From positions 90,581 to 154,580 of the forward strand of contig NZ_JAKSYH010000049.1 of assembly GCF_022829295.1 (NCBI RefSeq): a stretch of DNA of 64,000 bases, read 5' to 3'. Both the position numbers and the translations under genes were made by a program. How positions within the stretch are numbered: position 1 is the stretch's first letter; every line of letters starts with the position of its first letter. Shown here piece by piece: positions 7,807-17,029 of this stretch. The notes beneath the pieces are model-generated. The model was not told the DNA's origin. It worked only from the letters and a program-made list of their open reading frames with translations, and did not search any database. Source of the stretch: Methylobacterium sp. J-088. GTDB lineage: Bacteria; Pseudomonadota; Alphaproteobacteria; Rhizobiales; Beijerinckiaceae.

Positions 7807-8553
7807 GACCGCCTGTACCACGCTCGTGACGGCGACGGTGCAGAGCAGCAGGATCGACAGGGCGCGATGCCCCCGTCCGGCACCGAGCCTGAGAAGCGCC
7901 TCGCCGAGCCGGCTGCCGGCGACGATGAGCGGAATGCCGACGATAACCGGGATCGCCAGAAAGACCCCGAAGAGCCCGGCGGTCGCGAGGCTGACGGCGC
8001 TGGCGATCGACGTCGCCAGGAAGAACACCAGCAGCGAGGCGCGCCCCTGCTGCGGCGAAAGCGGCGTTGCGAGGTAATAGGCGACCACGGGCGGACCCGG
8101 CATCGCCGCGAGCCCATTACACAGGCCGGCGGTGACCCCGACCGCCAGGGTCGCGCTGCCGCGCGGAAGCCCGGCGAAGCGAAAGCCGCGCAGGAGCGCG
8201 ACGGTCCCGCAACCGCAGACCAGCGCGATGCCGAGCCGGGCGACGTCCGGGCTGGCCGCAGCCAGCGCGGCGACTCCGAGCGGTGATCCGATCGCCGTGC
8301 CGGCGACGAGCCAGCGGAGCGAGGGCCAATGGCAGGTTCGGCGCGCCCGCGGCAGGTCGGACAGGCTCGCGCAGAACTGGAGGGCGACCGCGAGCGGGAC
8401 GCACTGGCTCGGTGGGAGCGAGAAGCCGAGCAGCGGCACGGCCGCCAGGGCGAAGCCGAAGCCCGTAAAGCCGCGGATCAGCGCCGCGGCGAAGATCGCG
8501 GCCGCGATCGCGATCAGAGATGCCGGCTCGGGCATCGGAAGAGGGGGAGGCAC
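7780..8553 (-). CDS. TauE/SafE family anion exporter
   Basis: The 257-residue polytopic membrane protein has about eight hydrophobic segments and the family-typical N-terminal IRGFTGFGFALAAVPL, repeated in degenerate form in the second half. TauE/SafE (DUF81) proteins export sulfite or sulfoacetate. The GTG start at 8553 is four bases after the aldehyde dehydrogenase stop, so the two are probably translationally coupled; ATG 8535 is an alternative. Linked to a sulfoacetaldehyde-oxidising enzyme, export of sulfoacetate is the most economical reading, but sulfite cannot be excluded. Confidence 0.8.
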   Translation of the reverse strand: MPPPLPMPEPASLIAIAAAIFAAALIRGFTGFGFALAAVPLLGFSLPPSQCVPLAVALQFCASLSDLPRARRTCHWPSLRWLVAGTAIGSPLGVAALAAASPDVARLGIALVCGCGTVALLRGFRFAGLPRGSATLAVGVTAGLCNGLAAMPGPPVVAYYLATPLSPQQGRASLLVFFLATSIASAVSLATAGLFGVFLAIPVIVGIPLIVAGSRLGEALLRLGAGRGHRALSILLLCTVAVTSVVQAVSDLLGHTL

Positions 8554-8557
8554 CGCC

Positions 8558-10078
8558 CTAACGCATGTCGACCACGATGGTCTTCTTGCGGGTGAAATGC
8601 TCCAGCATCGACTCCAGGGAGGCCTCCTTGCCGAGGCCCGACTTCTTGAAGCCGCCGTAGCTGAGATTCGGCTGGATCGTCAGGTTCTGATTGACCTGGA
8701 CATAGCCCGCATCCAGCGCGTGCGACATCCGCAGCGCCCGGCGCAGGTCCCGGGTCCAGACCGTTGCGGCGAGGCCGAACGCGCCCGCATTCGCCGACTC
8801 CAGGACCGCCTCCTCGTCGGAGAACGGCACGATGCAGGCGACCGGACCGAAGATCTCGTCGCGCATGAGCGGGCTGTCCTCGGTCAGACCGGTGAACAGG
8901 ACTGGCTCCACGAACAGGCCCTCGGCGAGATTCGGCGCGGCCGGCAGGCGCCCGCACCGCACGGCCCGCGCGCCCGGCGTGGCCTCGCCCTGGGCGATGT
9001 AATCCATGATCTTGGCACGCTGCCGGGCATTGATCACGGTGCCGATATCGGTGGCCTCGTCCAGGGGATCGCCCATCCGGAGGTTCGAGACGGCGGCGGC
9101 CAGACGCTCCACGAACCGGTCGTGCAGCTCAGCGTCGACGTAGATCCGGCTCGAGGCGGTGCAGCTCTGGCCCTGTCGGGTGAAGCGCATGCCAGCCACC
9201 GCGCCCGCGACGGCCCGGTCGAGGTCCGCATCCGCGAACACCAGCATCGGACTCTTGCCGCCGAGTTCCAGGCTCACTGGGATCAGCTTGTCGGCGGCCT
9301 CGCGGTAGATCGCCTCGCCCACCGCCTGCGAGCCCGTGAAGGTGACCTTGGCGACGTCCGGGTGCCGGACCAGCGGCGCTCCGCAGGCGGGACCGGTGCC
9401 GCAGATCACGTTGAGGACGCCGGGCGGCAGGAGATCGGCCAGGAGGCGCGCCGCCTCGATCGTCGCGAAGGGGGCCTCCTCGGACGCCTTCACCACCACG
9501 GTATTCCCGGCGACCAGAGCCGGTCCGATCTTGAGCGCCATCAGCACGAGGGGCACGTTCCAGGGCAGGACCGCCGCCACCACGCCCAGGGGCTCGCGGG
9601 TGGTCAGCGCGAGCATGTCCGGGCTGAACGGCAGCGTCTCGCCCTTCAATTCGGTGGCAAGACCGCCGAACATCGCGAGGATGTCGGCCGCGGTGGCGAT
9701 CTCGGGGCGGCACTCGGTGCGGATCGCCTTGCCGGTCTCGGCGGCCAGCAGCGGGGCGAGATCCGGGGACGCCGCCGCGATCCGGCGCCCGCCCTCGGCC
9801 ACCAGCCGCCCGCGCTCGCGGGCCGGCACCCGCGCCCAGGCCCGACCGGCGGCGCGGGCCGCCGCGACCGCGGCCTCGACATCCGCCGGGCCGGCCGCCG
9901 GCGCCGGGGCCAGGGCGTGCCCGGTGGCGGGATCGAGGACGGTCAGGCCATCGCCGTCCACCGGGCCGACCAGCGCATTGCCGATCAGGTGGCGGCCGGC
10001 TAGGGCGGCGAGGAGATCGCGCACACCCCGGGGAAGGCGCGCCTGCCCGCACGTTTGGCTCTCGGGGGCGTTCGACAT
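8558..10078 (-). CDS. safD: NAD(P)-dependent aldehyde dehydrogenase, probable sulfoacetaldehyde dehydrogenase
   Basis: The 506-residue protein has the full aldehyde dehydrogenase set: cofactor motif FTGSQAVG, general base Glu271 in LELGGKSP and nucleophile Cys306 in GQSCTASS. It follows tauCBA on the same strand and is coupled to a TauE/SafE exporter. In Neptuniibacter a SafD/SafE pair downstream of taurine genes oxidises sulfoacetaldehyde to sulfoacetate and exports it when taurine serves as nitrogen source; the context here matches. Sequence alone cannot separate this from betaine- or aminoaldehyde dehydrogenases, so the symbol is a context call. Confidence 0.75.
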   Translation of the reverse strand: MSNAPESQTCGQARLPRGVRDLLAALAGRHLIGNALVGPVDGDGLTVLDPATGHALAPAPAAGPADVEAAVAAARAAGRAWARVPARERGRLVAEGGRRIAAASPDLAPLLAAETGKAIRTECRPEIATAADILAMFGGLATELKGETLPFSPDMLALTTREPLGVVAAVLPWNVPLVLMALKIGPALVAGNTVVVKASEEAPFATIEAARLLADLLPPGVLNVICGTGPACGAPLVRHPDVAKVTFTGSQAVGEAIYREAADKLIPVSLELGGKSPMLVFADADLDRAVAGAVAGMRFTRQGQSCTASSRIYVDAELHDRFVERLAAAVSNLRMGDPLDEATDIGTVINARQRAKIMDYIAQGEATPGARAVRCGRLPAAPNLAEGLFVEPVLFTGLTEDSPLMRDEIFGPVACIVPFSDEEAVLESANAGAFGLAATVWTRDLRRALRMSHALDAGYVQVNQNLTIQPNLSYGGFKKSGLGKEASLESMLEHFTRKKTIVVDMR

Positions 10079-10194
10079 GGGCGACTCACTCGTGGCTCAG
10101 CTTTGGGCGTCCCGCCGTCGATAGGGGCGCCCCGTGCGTCGCGACAGGTCCAGCCGGCGGCGCGTGAGGGGGCCAGGGCGGGACCCGGCTGCCC

Positions 10195-11037
10195 TCAGGC
10201 CTTTCCCTTCCAGGGGACCAGCACGCGCTCGAGCTGGCGCAGGCCGACCTCGAACAGGGTGGCGAAAAGGCCGATCAGCAGGATCCCCATCACCACGACG
10301 TCGGTGCGCAGGAAGTTGGAGGCGTTGAGGACGAGCTGGCCGAGCCCGGCCTGGGCCGCCACCATCTCGGCGGCGACCAGGGTGGTCCAGCCCACGCCCA
10401 TGCCGATCCGCAGACCGATCAGGATCTCCGGCAGCGCCGCCGGGAGCACCACGTAGCGCAGGACCTGCGCACGGCTCGCCCCGAGGGCGCGCGCCGCGTT
10501 GATCTGGTCGGCGGAGGCCGAGAGCACGCCGGAGCGGGTCGCCAGCGCCACCGGGGCGAAGCAGGCGAGGACGATCAGCAGGACTTTCGACAATTCGCCG
10601 ATCCCGAACCAGATGATCATCAGCGGCAGGTAGGCGAGCGGCGGCAGGGGCCGGTAGAACTCGATCAGCGGGTCGAGGATGCCGCGGGCGATCCGGCTCG
10701 TCCCCATGGCCAGCCCGGCGGGGATGCCGAGCAAAGTGGCGAGCCCGAAGGCCCCGAGGACGCGTAGCAGGCTGTCGCGGACATGGATGCCGAGGGGGGC
10801 ACCATCCAGATCGCCGTTCCAGGCCTGGCCGAGGGCCGACAGGACCGCCTCCGGCGGCGGCAGGAACAGCGGCTTGATCCAGCCGATATGGGTCGCGACC
10901 GCCCAGAGGCCGAGGCAGGCCAGTACGGTAGCGGTGCTGACGATCGGCACCAGCGCGCCGCTGCGGCGGGCCGGGCGCTTGGGACGGGCCCGCTGCGGTT
11001 CGGGCACGGCCGTCGCGTCGAGGGGCAGTCCGCTCAT
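10195..11037 (-). CDS. tauC: Taurine/sulfonate ABC transporter permease
   Basis: This 280-residue inner-membrane protein has a BPD-type permease domain of about six helices and the EAA loop ([21 protein letters not shown]) that contacts the ATPase. Members of this family (TauC/SsuC) work as homodimers. Its ATGA start overlaps the stop of the ATPase gene. A proline- and arginine-rich cytoplasmic leader precedes the first helix. It is followed by a 116-base gap and then the aldehyde dehydrogenase on the same strand. Confidence 0.88.
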   Translation of the reverse strand: MSGLPLDATAVPEPQRARPKRPARRSGALVPIVSTATVLACLGLWAVATHIGWIKPLFLPPPEAVLSALGQAWNGDLDGAPLGIHVRDSLLRVLGAFGLATLLGIPAGLAMGTSRIARGILDPLIEFYRPLPPLAYLPLMIIWFGIGELSKVLLIVLACFAPVALATRSGVLSASADQINAARALGASRAQVLRYVVLPAALPEILIGLRIGMGVGWTTLVAAEMVAAQAGLGQLVLNASNFLRTDVVVMGILLIGLFATLFEVGLRQLERVLVPWKGKA

Positions 11038-11825
11038 CGGGAGCCCCCGAGTGCTGGATCGGTCCGGTGATGGATGCGCGCGAGCACGCGCTCCCGCACG
11101 GCGATGAAGTCGGGATCCGACTTGACCGCCCGGGCCTCCCGCCCGGCCACGACCGCGCGCGAGAACGGCAGGTCGATCGTCTCGACGATGCGGCCAGGCC
11201 GCGGGCTCATGATCAGGAGTTTCGTGGCCAGGAACACCGCCTCCTCGACGTCGTGGGTGATGAAGAAGGCCATCTTGCCGGTCCGGTGCCAGATTCGAAG
11301 GATCAGCTCTTGGACCTGCTCGCGCGTGAACGCGTCGAGGGCGCCCAGGGGCTCGTCCATCAGCAGGGCGCGCGGGTCGGCGGCGAGCGCCCGGGCGATG
11401 CCGACCCGCTGCTGCATGCCCCCGGAGAGTTCGTAGACCTTCCGGTCGGCGAATTCGGCCAGTCCGACGAGGTCGAGCATCGCCTGGGCGATCCGGCGCC
11501 GCTCCGGGCGCGCGACGCCGCGCAGCTTGGGGCCGAACGCCACGTTCTCGGCCACGCTCAGCCAGGGCATCAGGGCGTGGCGCTGGAACACCACCCCCCG
11601 GTCGGCCCCCGGCCCCCGGATCGGCACGCCGTCGAGGAGGATGCTGCCCTCGGTCGGTTCGAGGAAGCCCGCGATCGCCGAGAGCAGGGTGGTCTTGCCA
11701 CAGCCGGAGGCGCCGAGCGCGACCACGAACTCCCCGGGCCGGATCGTCAGGTTCACCTGCGAGAGGGCGACGATGCCGGCCTCGCCCTCCCCGTAATGGA
11801 CGCTGACGTTGCGGATCTCGATCAT
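11034..11825 (-). CDS. tauB: Taurine/sulfonate ABC transporter ATP-binding protein
   Basis: The 263-residue ATPase shows Walker [10 protein letters not shown], signature [14 protein letters not shown], Walker [13 protein letters not shown] and the switch histidine in [10 protein letters not shown]. It belongs to the TauB/SsuB group and would energise uptake through the adjacent permease. The gene sits 21 bases after the binding-protein stop and overlaps the permease by four bases, so tauA-tauB-tauC form one operon. Confidence 0.88.
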   Translation of the reverse strand: MIEIRNVSVHYGEGEAGIVALSQVNLTIRPGEFVVALGASGCGKTTLLSAIAGFLEPTEGSILLDGVPIRGPGADRGVVFQRHALMPWLSVAENVAFGPKLRGVARPERRRIAQAMLDLVGLAEFADRKVYELSGGMQQRVGIARALAADPRALLMDEPLGALDAFTREQVQELILRIWHRTGKMAFFITHDVEEAVFLATKLLIMSPRPGRIVETIDLPFSRAVVAGREARAVKSDPDFIAVRERVLARIHHRTDPALGGSR

Positions 11826-11846
11826 GCCGCCCTCTGAAGCCGCCGC

Positions 11847-12878
11847 TTACTTCCGGGCCGCCGCGACGTAATCCCCGGTGACGAACCGGCCGTAATCCGG
11901 CGCCAGGGCCTGGACGCGGCCCTGCGCCTTCAGGAATTCGGCGGTCTCAGTCAGGGCCTTGGCGGCCCCGCCGCCGAGCCAGGCCGGGGAGGCCTGCGCG
12001 TCGAGGGCCGGGAAGCGGTAGCTCGCGAGGCTCGCCGGCACCTCCGCGGGATCGGCGCCGGTGATCTTGGCCACCGCCTTCACCTTGGGCGAACCGGCGG
12101 CCCAGGGCTTGGCCCCGTAGGCGGTGTCCTCGGCGGCGATCAGCTTCACCAGGGTGACCAGGAAGTCCCGGTTCTGCGCAGCCCAGGCCCGGTTGACCAC
12201 GAGGCCGTCGAAGGTCGCCTTGCCCTTGCGGGCGATGTCGCCGGCCGACATCACCACCGTGCCGGACTTCTTCACCCGGGCGAGGACCGGATCCCAGATG
12301 AAGGTCGCGTCGATGTCGCCGCGCTCCCAGGCGGCGGCAATCTCGGGCGGACGCATGTTGAGGATCGTCACGTCCTTCTGGCTCAGCCCGGCATCGGCCA
12401 GGGCGGCGATCAGCTGGTAGTGGGAGGTCGAGACGAATGGCACCGCGACGGTCTTGCCGCGCAGGTCGGACACGCTCTGGATGCCGGTGCCGTTGCGCGC
12501 CACGAGTTGCTCGGCGTCGGCAATCTCGTCGAGGATCCAGAAGAGCTGGATGTCGAGCCCCTGCGAGGCCGCCGCGGCGATCGGGCTCGAGCCCGCCTCG
12601 CCGATCTGAACGTTGCCCGACGCCATGGCGCGGATCACGTCGCCGCCGCCGCCAAACTTGCGCCAGGTCACCGTGTAGCCGGTAGCCTTCTCGATCGCCC
12701 CCGAGGCCATCAGGGCCCGGAACGGCACCACCATGTCCTGGTGGGCGAAGGTGACCGACTTCTCGGCGGCCCAGGCGGGGCCGGGCGCGAGGAGGCCCAG
12801 AACCAGGGGCGTCAGGGCGGTCAGGAGCGTGCGCACCACGGAGCGGCGCGGGTTCGATCGCGGCCTTACGCTGTCCAT
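11847..12878 (-). CDS. tauA: Taurine-binding periplasmic protein
   Basis: The 343-residue protein has a Sec signal peptide (about 1-37, cleavage after AWA) and a TauA-type bilobal fold, with family-like stretches KSVTFAHQDMVVPFRA, GEAGSSPIAAAASQG and IDATFIWDPVLARVKKSG. It delivers taurine to TauBC. The ATG at 12878 has GGAG seven bases upstream. The gene is transcribed divergently from the tauXY-like pair across about 250 bases, which makes that interval the natural regulator-binding region. Confidence 0.88.
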   Translation of the reverse strand: MDSVRPRSNPRRSVVRTLLTALTPLVLGLLAPGPAWAAEKSVTFAHQDMVVPFRALMASGAIEKATGYTVTWRKFGGGGDVIRAMASGNVQIGEAGSSPIAAAASQGLDIQLFWILDEIADAEQLVARNGTGIQSVSDLRGKTVAVPFVSTSHYQLIAALADAGLSQKDVTILNMRPPEIAAAWERGDIDATFIWDPVLARVKKSGTVVMSAGDIARKGKATFDGLVVNRAWAAQNRDFLVTLVKLIAAEDTAYGAKPWAAGSPKVKAVAKITGADPAEVPASLASYRFPALDAQASPAWLGGGAAKALTETAEFLKAQGRVQALAPDYGRFVTGDYVAAARK

Positions 12879-13020
12879 GTCCACACTCCCCCTTGAGCAA
12901 ACCGGATCGAAGCGGCTCGGCTTGCGACAGGGTCCGACAAGGCAAGCCCCGTGCACAAGGGGCCAGACTCTGCCCAAATCGTCTCCGACTGGCTCCTCCG
13001 CCCCTTGGTGCGCCCCCCAA

Positions 13021-13050
13021 CTGGATGCGTCTTTGGCCTCGCTCTGGATC
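13021..13050 (+). promoter_or_regulatory. Candidate direct repeats in the tauA/tauXY divergent promoter
   Basis: CTGGATGCG (from 13021) and CTGGATCTC (from 13044) are spaced 23 bases apart, about two helical turns; a weaker CTGGCTCC lies upstream near 12991. Direct repeats at helical spacing are how MocR-type regulators such as TauR bind. The match is short and the background is G+C-rich, so support is weak. Confidence 0.22.
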
Positions 13051-13127
13051 TCGTCTGCCGGCCTGCCGCGGCGTTAGGTCAGCGCGAACGACGGCCGCCT
13101 GTGGGCGCGCAAGGGGAGCGCAATGCT

Positions 13128-13526
13128 ATGAGTGAAGCGACGATTGAAGCCGAGCGCCACGCCCTGCTGGAACGCCTGTTCGCCGCCTTCAACCGCCACG
13201 ACGCCGAGGGTGTCATGGCCTGCTTCACGCCGGGTGTCGTGTTCGACACCGCCGCCGGTCCGGAGGCGCACGGCCGCCGGCTGTCCGGCCAGGACGCGGT
13301 GCGGGCGGCCTTCGTGGCGGTCTGGACCGACATGCCGGATGTGGCCTGGACGGTGTCGCGCCACACGCTGGCGGGGGAGCGAGCGACATCGGAATGGCTG
13401 TTCACCGGCACCCGGGCCGATGGTGGCCGGGTCGCCGTGGAGGGGGTCGACCTGTTCGTGTTCGAGGGCCGGCTGATCGCCCGCAAGAGCGCCTTCCGCA
13501 AGGATCGCCCGGTCCAGGCGGCCTGA
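13128..13526 (+). CDS. tauX: SnoaL/NTF2-like small protein, probable taurine dehydrogenase small subunit
   Basis: The 132-residue protein has an NTF2/SnoaL-like cone fold: an amphipathic first helix (ERLFAAFNRHDAEGVMACF), a strand after it (GVVFDTAAG), and later strands ending in DLFVFEGRLIARKSAFRKD. There is no signal peptide. ATG 13128 is preceded by GGGGAG about nine bases upstream. It is 12 bases upstream of a FAD oxidoreductase and divergent from tauA. TauX, the small subunit of taurine dehydrogenase in Paracoccus and Rhodobacter, has this size and position relative to TauY; I infer the name from that. Confidence 0.65.
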   Translation: MSEATIEAERHALLERLFAAFNRHDAEGVMACFTPGVVFDTAAGPEAHGRRLSGQDAVRAAFVAVWTDMPDVAWTVSRHTLAGERATSEWLFTGTRADGGRVAVEGVDLFVFEGRLIARKSAFRKDRPVQAA

Positions 13527-13538
13527 GGGAGGCGGAGC

Positions 13539-14927
13539 GTGAGTCTGACCCCCGATCCCGTCCCGCGCCCGACCGGCGCGCCCTACGATCCGACCTACGA
13601 CCCGCTGACCGACGCCACCCCGGGGACGGACCGCGCCTACGCGCCGACCTACTGGGTGGCCACCGCAGGCCCGCCGCCGGCCGATGACGGCCCGATCACG
13701 GGGGACGTCGATGCGGACGTGGTGATCGTCGGCTCGGGCTTCACCGGCCTGTCCTGCGCCCTCAGCCTCGCCCGCGATCACGGCATCAAGGCTACCGTCT
13801 TGGAGGCCAACCGGGTCGCCTGGGGCTGCAGTACCCGCAACGGCGGCCAGGGTCAGAACGCTTCGGGCCGGCTCAGCCGCTCGCAATGGATCGCCCGCTA
13901 CGGCCGCGAGACCGCGCTCCGCCTCCACGCCGAGATCCTAGAGGGCTTCAAGTATTTCACCGGCCTCGTGCGCGAGTTCGATCCCGATCCGCAGCCCGGC
14001 GGCCACATCTACGTCGCCCATCGGTCCCGAACCTTGGCCAAGCTTTCGGCCGAGTCCGAGGTCGCCAACTCGGTCTTCGGCTACCGCACCCGGATGCTGG
14101 GCGCGGACGAGCTGCGGCGCGACTGGATGGACGAGGCCGGGGCGGTCGGCGCGCTCCACGAACCGCTTGGGATCGGCATCCATCCGGGCAAGTTCGCCTT
14201 CGGTTACCTCCGGGCCGCACGGGCGGCCGGGGCCAAGGTCCACCCTTCCAGTCCGGTGCTCGGGATCGATCGCGACGGCGGCGGCTTCCGGGTGCGGACG
14301 CCCCACGGGACCGTGCGGGCCCGCGCGGTCGCGATCGCCACGGGCGGCTATACCAGCCAGGGGCTGCACCCGCGCCTGCGCAGCCGGATCATGCCGATCC
14401 TGTCGAATTCTCTGGTCACGCGGCCGCTCACCGCCGACGAGATCGCCGCGACGCTGCGCACGACGACCTTCGTCACCGACACGCGCACCCTGCGGTTCTA
14501 TTACCGCCGGCTGCCGGACGGCCGGGTGCAGATCGGCAGCCGCAGCGCGATCACCGGCGCGGACGCGACCCATCCACGCCACCTGCGCCTGCTGGTGGAC
14601 GGCCTGCACCAGAAATTCCCGGTCCTCGAAGGCATCGGGATCGACTATTCGTGGTGGGGCTGGGTCGATGTCAGCCACGACATGATGCCCCGCATCGTCC
14701 AGCCCGAACCGGGCGAGCCCCTGTTCTATGCCATGGGCTACGGCGGCAACGGCGTCGCGTTCTCGGCCCAGGCCGGCCGCCGGCTCGCTGGGCTGGTCGC
14801 TGGGCGCAGGCCCGCGGGCCTGCCGATCTTCGAGGGAGCGCTCCCGGGCCACCCCTTCGCCCCGTTCCGGCGCATCGGGCAGCGGATGCTGTATCGCTGG
14901 TACCATCACCGCGACGAGGCGGCCTGA
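13539..14927 (+). CDS. tauY: FAD-dependent oxidoreductase, probable taurine dehydrogenase large subunit
   Basis: The 462-residue protein belongs to the D-amino-acid oxidase (DAO) superfamily. Its FAD motif VVIVGSGFTGLSCA lies near residue 65, followed by CSTRNGGQGQNASG and a late GYGGNGVAFSAQAGR. A roughly 60-residue N-terminal arm with YAPTYWVATAG precedes the Rossmann fold. The GTG start at 13539 follows GGAG by a few bases. With the upstream SnoaL-like gene it matches the TauXY pair, which oxidatively deaminates taurine to sulfoacetaldehyde and ammonia with cytochrome c as acceptor. Related family members oxidise gamma-glutamylputrescine or glycine, so biochemical proof is absent. Confidence 0.72.
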   Translation: MSLTPDPVPRPTGAPYDPTYDPLTDATPGTDRAYAPTYWVATAGPPPADDGPITGDVDADVVIVGSGFTGLSCALSLARDHGIKATVLEANRVAWGCSTRNGGQGQNASGRLSRSQWIARYGRETALRLHAEILEGFKYFTGLVREFDPDPQPGGHIYVAHRSRTLAKLSAESEVANSVFGYRTRMLGADELRRDWMDEAGAVGALHEPLGIGIHPGKFAFGYLRAARAAGAKVHPSSPVLGIDRDGGGFRVRTPHGTVRARAVAIATGGYTSQGLHPRLRSRIMPILSNSLVTRPLTADEIAATLRTTTFVTDTRTLRFYYRRLPDGRVQIGSRSAITGADATHPRHLRLLVDGLHQKFPVLEGIGIDYSWWGWVDVSHDMMPRIVQPEPGEPLFYAMGYGGNGVAFSAQAGRRLAGLVAGRRPAGLPIFEGALPGHPFAPFRRIGQRMLYRWYHHRDEAA

Positions 14928-14947
14928 ACCGGCCGCCGCCGGCGGAC

Positions 14948-14987
14948 ACGAAGAGGCCGTCCCGTGCGTTCGGGGCGGCCTCTTCGT
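14948..14987. terminator. Bidirectional hairpin terminator between tauY and dppF
   Basis: A 17-base inverted repeat with one mismatch (arms beginning ACGAAGAGGCCG and ending CGGCCTCTTCGT) encloses a six-base loop. It lies 20 bases after the tauY-like stop and 24 bases after the convergent dppF-like stop, so it can end both transcripts. There is no clear U-tract. Confidence 0.7.
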
Positions 14988-15011
14988 ATGGAGGTGGAGG
15001 ACCGCGTGGCG

Positions 15012-16034
15012 TCAGGCGGCCTGGGCCCGGTCGAAATTCGGTACCTCGATCTCGCCGACCCGGTGACAGGCGACGTAGTGGCCCGGGCCGGTCGCCAGCA
15101 GGGTAGGATCCTCGGCACGGCAGCGCTCGACCGCGAACGGGCACCGCCCGGCGAAGCGGCAGCCGGCGGGCGGATCGATCGGGCTCGGCGGCTCGCCGCG
15201 CACGAGGTAGCGCGCCTTCAGGGCGTCCCGCGCGGGACCGGCCGGCACCGCCGCCGAGATCAGCGACCAGCTGTAGGGATGGCGCGGAGCGGAGAAGAAT
15301 GTCCGCGTCGGCGCCTGCTCGACGATGCGGCCGAGATACATCACCGCGACCTCGTCGCAGAGGTGCTGCACGACGCCGAGGTCGTGCGAGATGAAGATGT
15401 AGGCGAGGCCGCGCTCGGCCTGGAGCTTGGCCAGGAGGTTGAGGATCTGCGCTTGGATCGCGACGTCGAGGGCCGACACCGCCTCGTCGCAGACAATGAT
15501 GTCGGGCTCGGTCGCCAGCGCCCGGGCGATGCACAGGCGCTGGCGCTGCCCGCCCGAGAACTGGTGCGGGAACAGGCTCCGGGCCTCGGAGGGCAGGCCC
15601 ACCGCGGCGAACAGCCCGTCGAGCCGCGCCGCCGCCCGCCTGCGCGAGAGCCCCTCCAGCAGCCGCAGCGGCTCGGCCACGAGATCCCCGGCGCAGCGCC
15701 GGGGATCGAGGGAGGCGAACGGGTCCTGAAACACCATCTGGATGTGGCGCCGCGCCTGCCGGAGCCGGGCGCCCCGGAGGCCGAGGATGTCGTCGCCGCG
15801 CAGGACCACCTGACCCGCGGTCGCCGGGACGAGGCGCATGATCCCCTGCGCCGTGGTCGACTTGCCGGAGCCGGATTCCCCGACGATGCCGAAGCTGGCG
15901 CCCCGGCGCACGACGAAGCTCACGCCATCGACCGCGTGGACGCGCCCGCCCCCCGGGACCGGGAAGTGGACCTTCAGATCGTTGACCTGCAGCAGGTCCG
16001 CCCCGGTCGGGAATGATGCGGCGTTCGTCGTCAT
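15012..16034 (-). CDS. Dipeptide/oligopeptide ABC transporter ATP-binding protein (DppF-type)
   Basis: The 340-residue ATPase has Walker A GESGSGKSTTA, signature FSGGQRQRLCIARAL, Walker B DIIVCDEAVSALD and switch FISHDLGVV. A C-terminal oligopeptide-type cysteine region (CRFAGRCPFAVERC, then VACHRVGE) is typical of DppD/DppF proteins, some of which bind a [4Fe-4S] cluster there. It is the last gene of a seven-gene operon and overlaps its upstream partner by four bases. Confidence 0.85.
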   Translation of the reverse strand: MTTNAASFPTGADLLQVNDLKVHFPVPGGGRVHAVDGVSFVVRRGASFGIVGESGSGKSTTAQGIMRLVPATAGQVVLRGDDILGLRGARLRQARRHIQMVFQDPFASLDPRRCAGDLVAEPLRLLEGLSRRRAAARLDGLFAAVGLPSEARSLFPHQFSGGQRQRLCIARALATEPDIIVCDEAVSALDVAIQAQILNLLAKLQAERGLAYIFISHDLGVVQHLCDEVAVMYLGRIVEQAPTRTFFSAPRHPYSWSLISAAVPAGPARDALKARYLVRGEPPSPIDPPAGCRFAGRCPFAVERCRAEDPTLLATGPGHYVACHRVGEIEVPNFDRAQAA

Positions 16035-17026
16035 GCGGCGCGGGTCTCCGGATGCCAGCAGGCCACCGCCCGGGACGGGCCAGCCTCGGCCAGGGGCGGC
16101 TGGAGATTGTCCAGGCAGATGGCATCGGCCCGGCCGCAGCGGTCCGCGAAGGCGCAGATCGCCGGTCGCCGGCCGAGCGGCGGAACGAGGCCCGGGATCT
16201 CACGCAGCGGCCCCGTCCCCGCATCGGCCGCCGCGCCGAGGCGCAGATGCGGCGTGCAGCCCATTAGCCCCCGCGTGTAGGGATGCTGCGGCGCGCGCAT
16301 CACCGACCGGGTGTCGCCCTGCTCGATACAGCGCCCGGCGTAGAGCACCGCCACGGTGTCGGCGATGTCGGCCACCGCGCCGAGGTCGTGGGTGATCAGC
16401 ACGATGGCGGTGCCCATCTCGTCCTGCAGGGCCTTCAGCAGGTCGAAGACCTGCGCCTGGACGGTCACGTCGAGCGCCGTTGTGGGCTCGTCGGCGATCA
16501 GGAGCTTGGGCCGACAGGCCAGCGCCATGGCGATCATCACCCGCTGGCGCATGCCGCCGGAGAGTTCGTGCGGGTAGGCATGCAGGCGCCGTTCGGCCGC
16601 GGGGATCTGCACGGCCCTGAGCATCGCCAGCGCCCGCTCCAGCGCGGCGCGGCGCCCGAGCCGCTGGTGGAGCCGCAGCGCCTCGGCGATCTGGTCGCCC
16701 ACCGTGTAGACTGGATTCAGGGCCGTCATCGGCTCCTGGAAGATCATCGACAGGGCGCTGCCGCGCAGGGCCCGCAGCCGGGCCGGCTTGGCGGTTGCGA
16801 TATCCTCCCCGGCGAGCCGGATCCGGCCGCCGGCCCGGGCGAAGCCCTCCGGCAGCAGACCCATGATGGCCAGCGCCGTCATGCTCTTGCCGCAACCGGA
16901 TTCGCCGACGAGCGCGACGGTGCGGCCGGCCTCGACGGAAAAGCTCAGCCGCTCCAGGACCGGCACGGGGCCGTCCGTCTGCGTCAGGGTGACGGTCAGA
17001 TCCTCGACGGCGAGAACGGGGGCCAT
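16031..17026 (-). CDS. Dipeptide/oligopeptide ABC transporter ATP-binding protein (DppD-type)
   Basis: The 331-residue ATPase has Walker [17 protein letters not shown], signature [15 protein letters not shown], Walker [15 protein letters not shown] and switch [13 protein letters not shown]-terminal oligo_HPY-type region carries four cysteines ([14 protein letters not shown] and later AVACWHP). It pairs with the next gene as an ATPase heterodimer. The start is three bases past the permease stop. Confidence 0.85.
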   Translation of the reverse strand: MAPVLAVEDLTVTLTQTDGPVPVLERLSFSVEAGRTVALVGESGCGKSMTALAIMGLLPEGFARAGGRIRLAGEDIATAKPARLRALRGSALSMIFQEPMTALNPVYTVGDQIAEALRLHQRLGRRAALERALAMLRAVQIPAAERRLHAYPHELSGGMRQRVMIAMALACRPKLLIADEPTTALDVTVQAQVFDLLKALQDEMGTAIVLITHDLGAVADIADTVAVLYAGRCIEQGDTRSVMRAPQHPYTRGLMGCTPHLRLGAAADAGTGPLREIPGLVPPLGRRPAICAFADRCGRADAICLDNLQPPLAEAGPSRAVACWHPETRAA

Positions 17027-17029
17027 CGC

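Noticed and set aside
8132..10003. Long open frame on the plus strand opposite the aldehyde dehydrogenase
   Set aside because: It has no ribosome site or family motifs and mirrors the codon pattern of the real gene. Long antisense frames are expected in G+C-rich coding DNA; the minus-strand protein has a full catalytic set.
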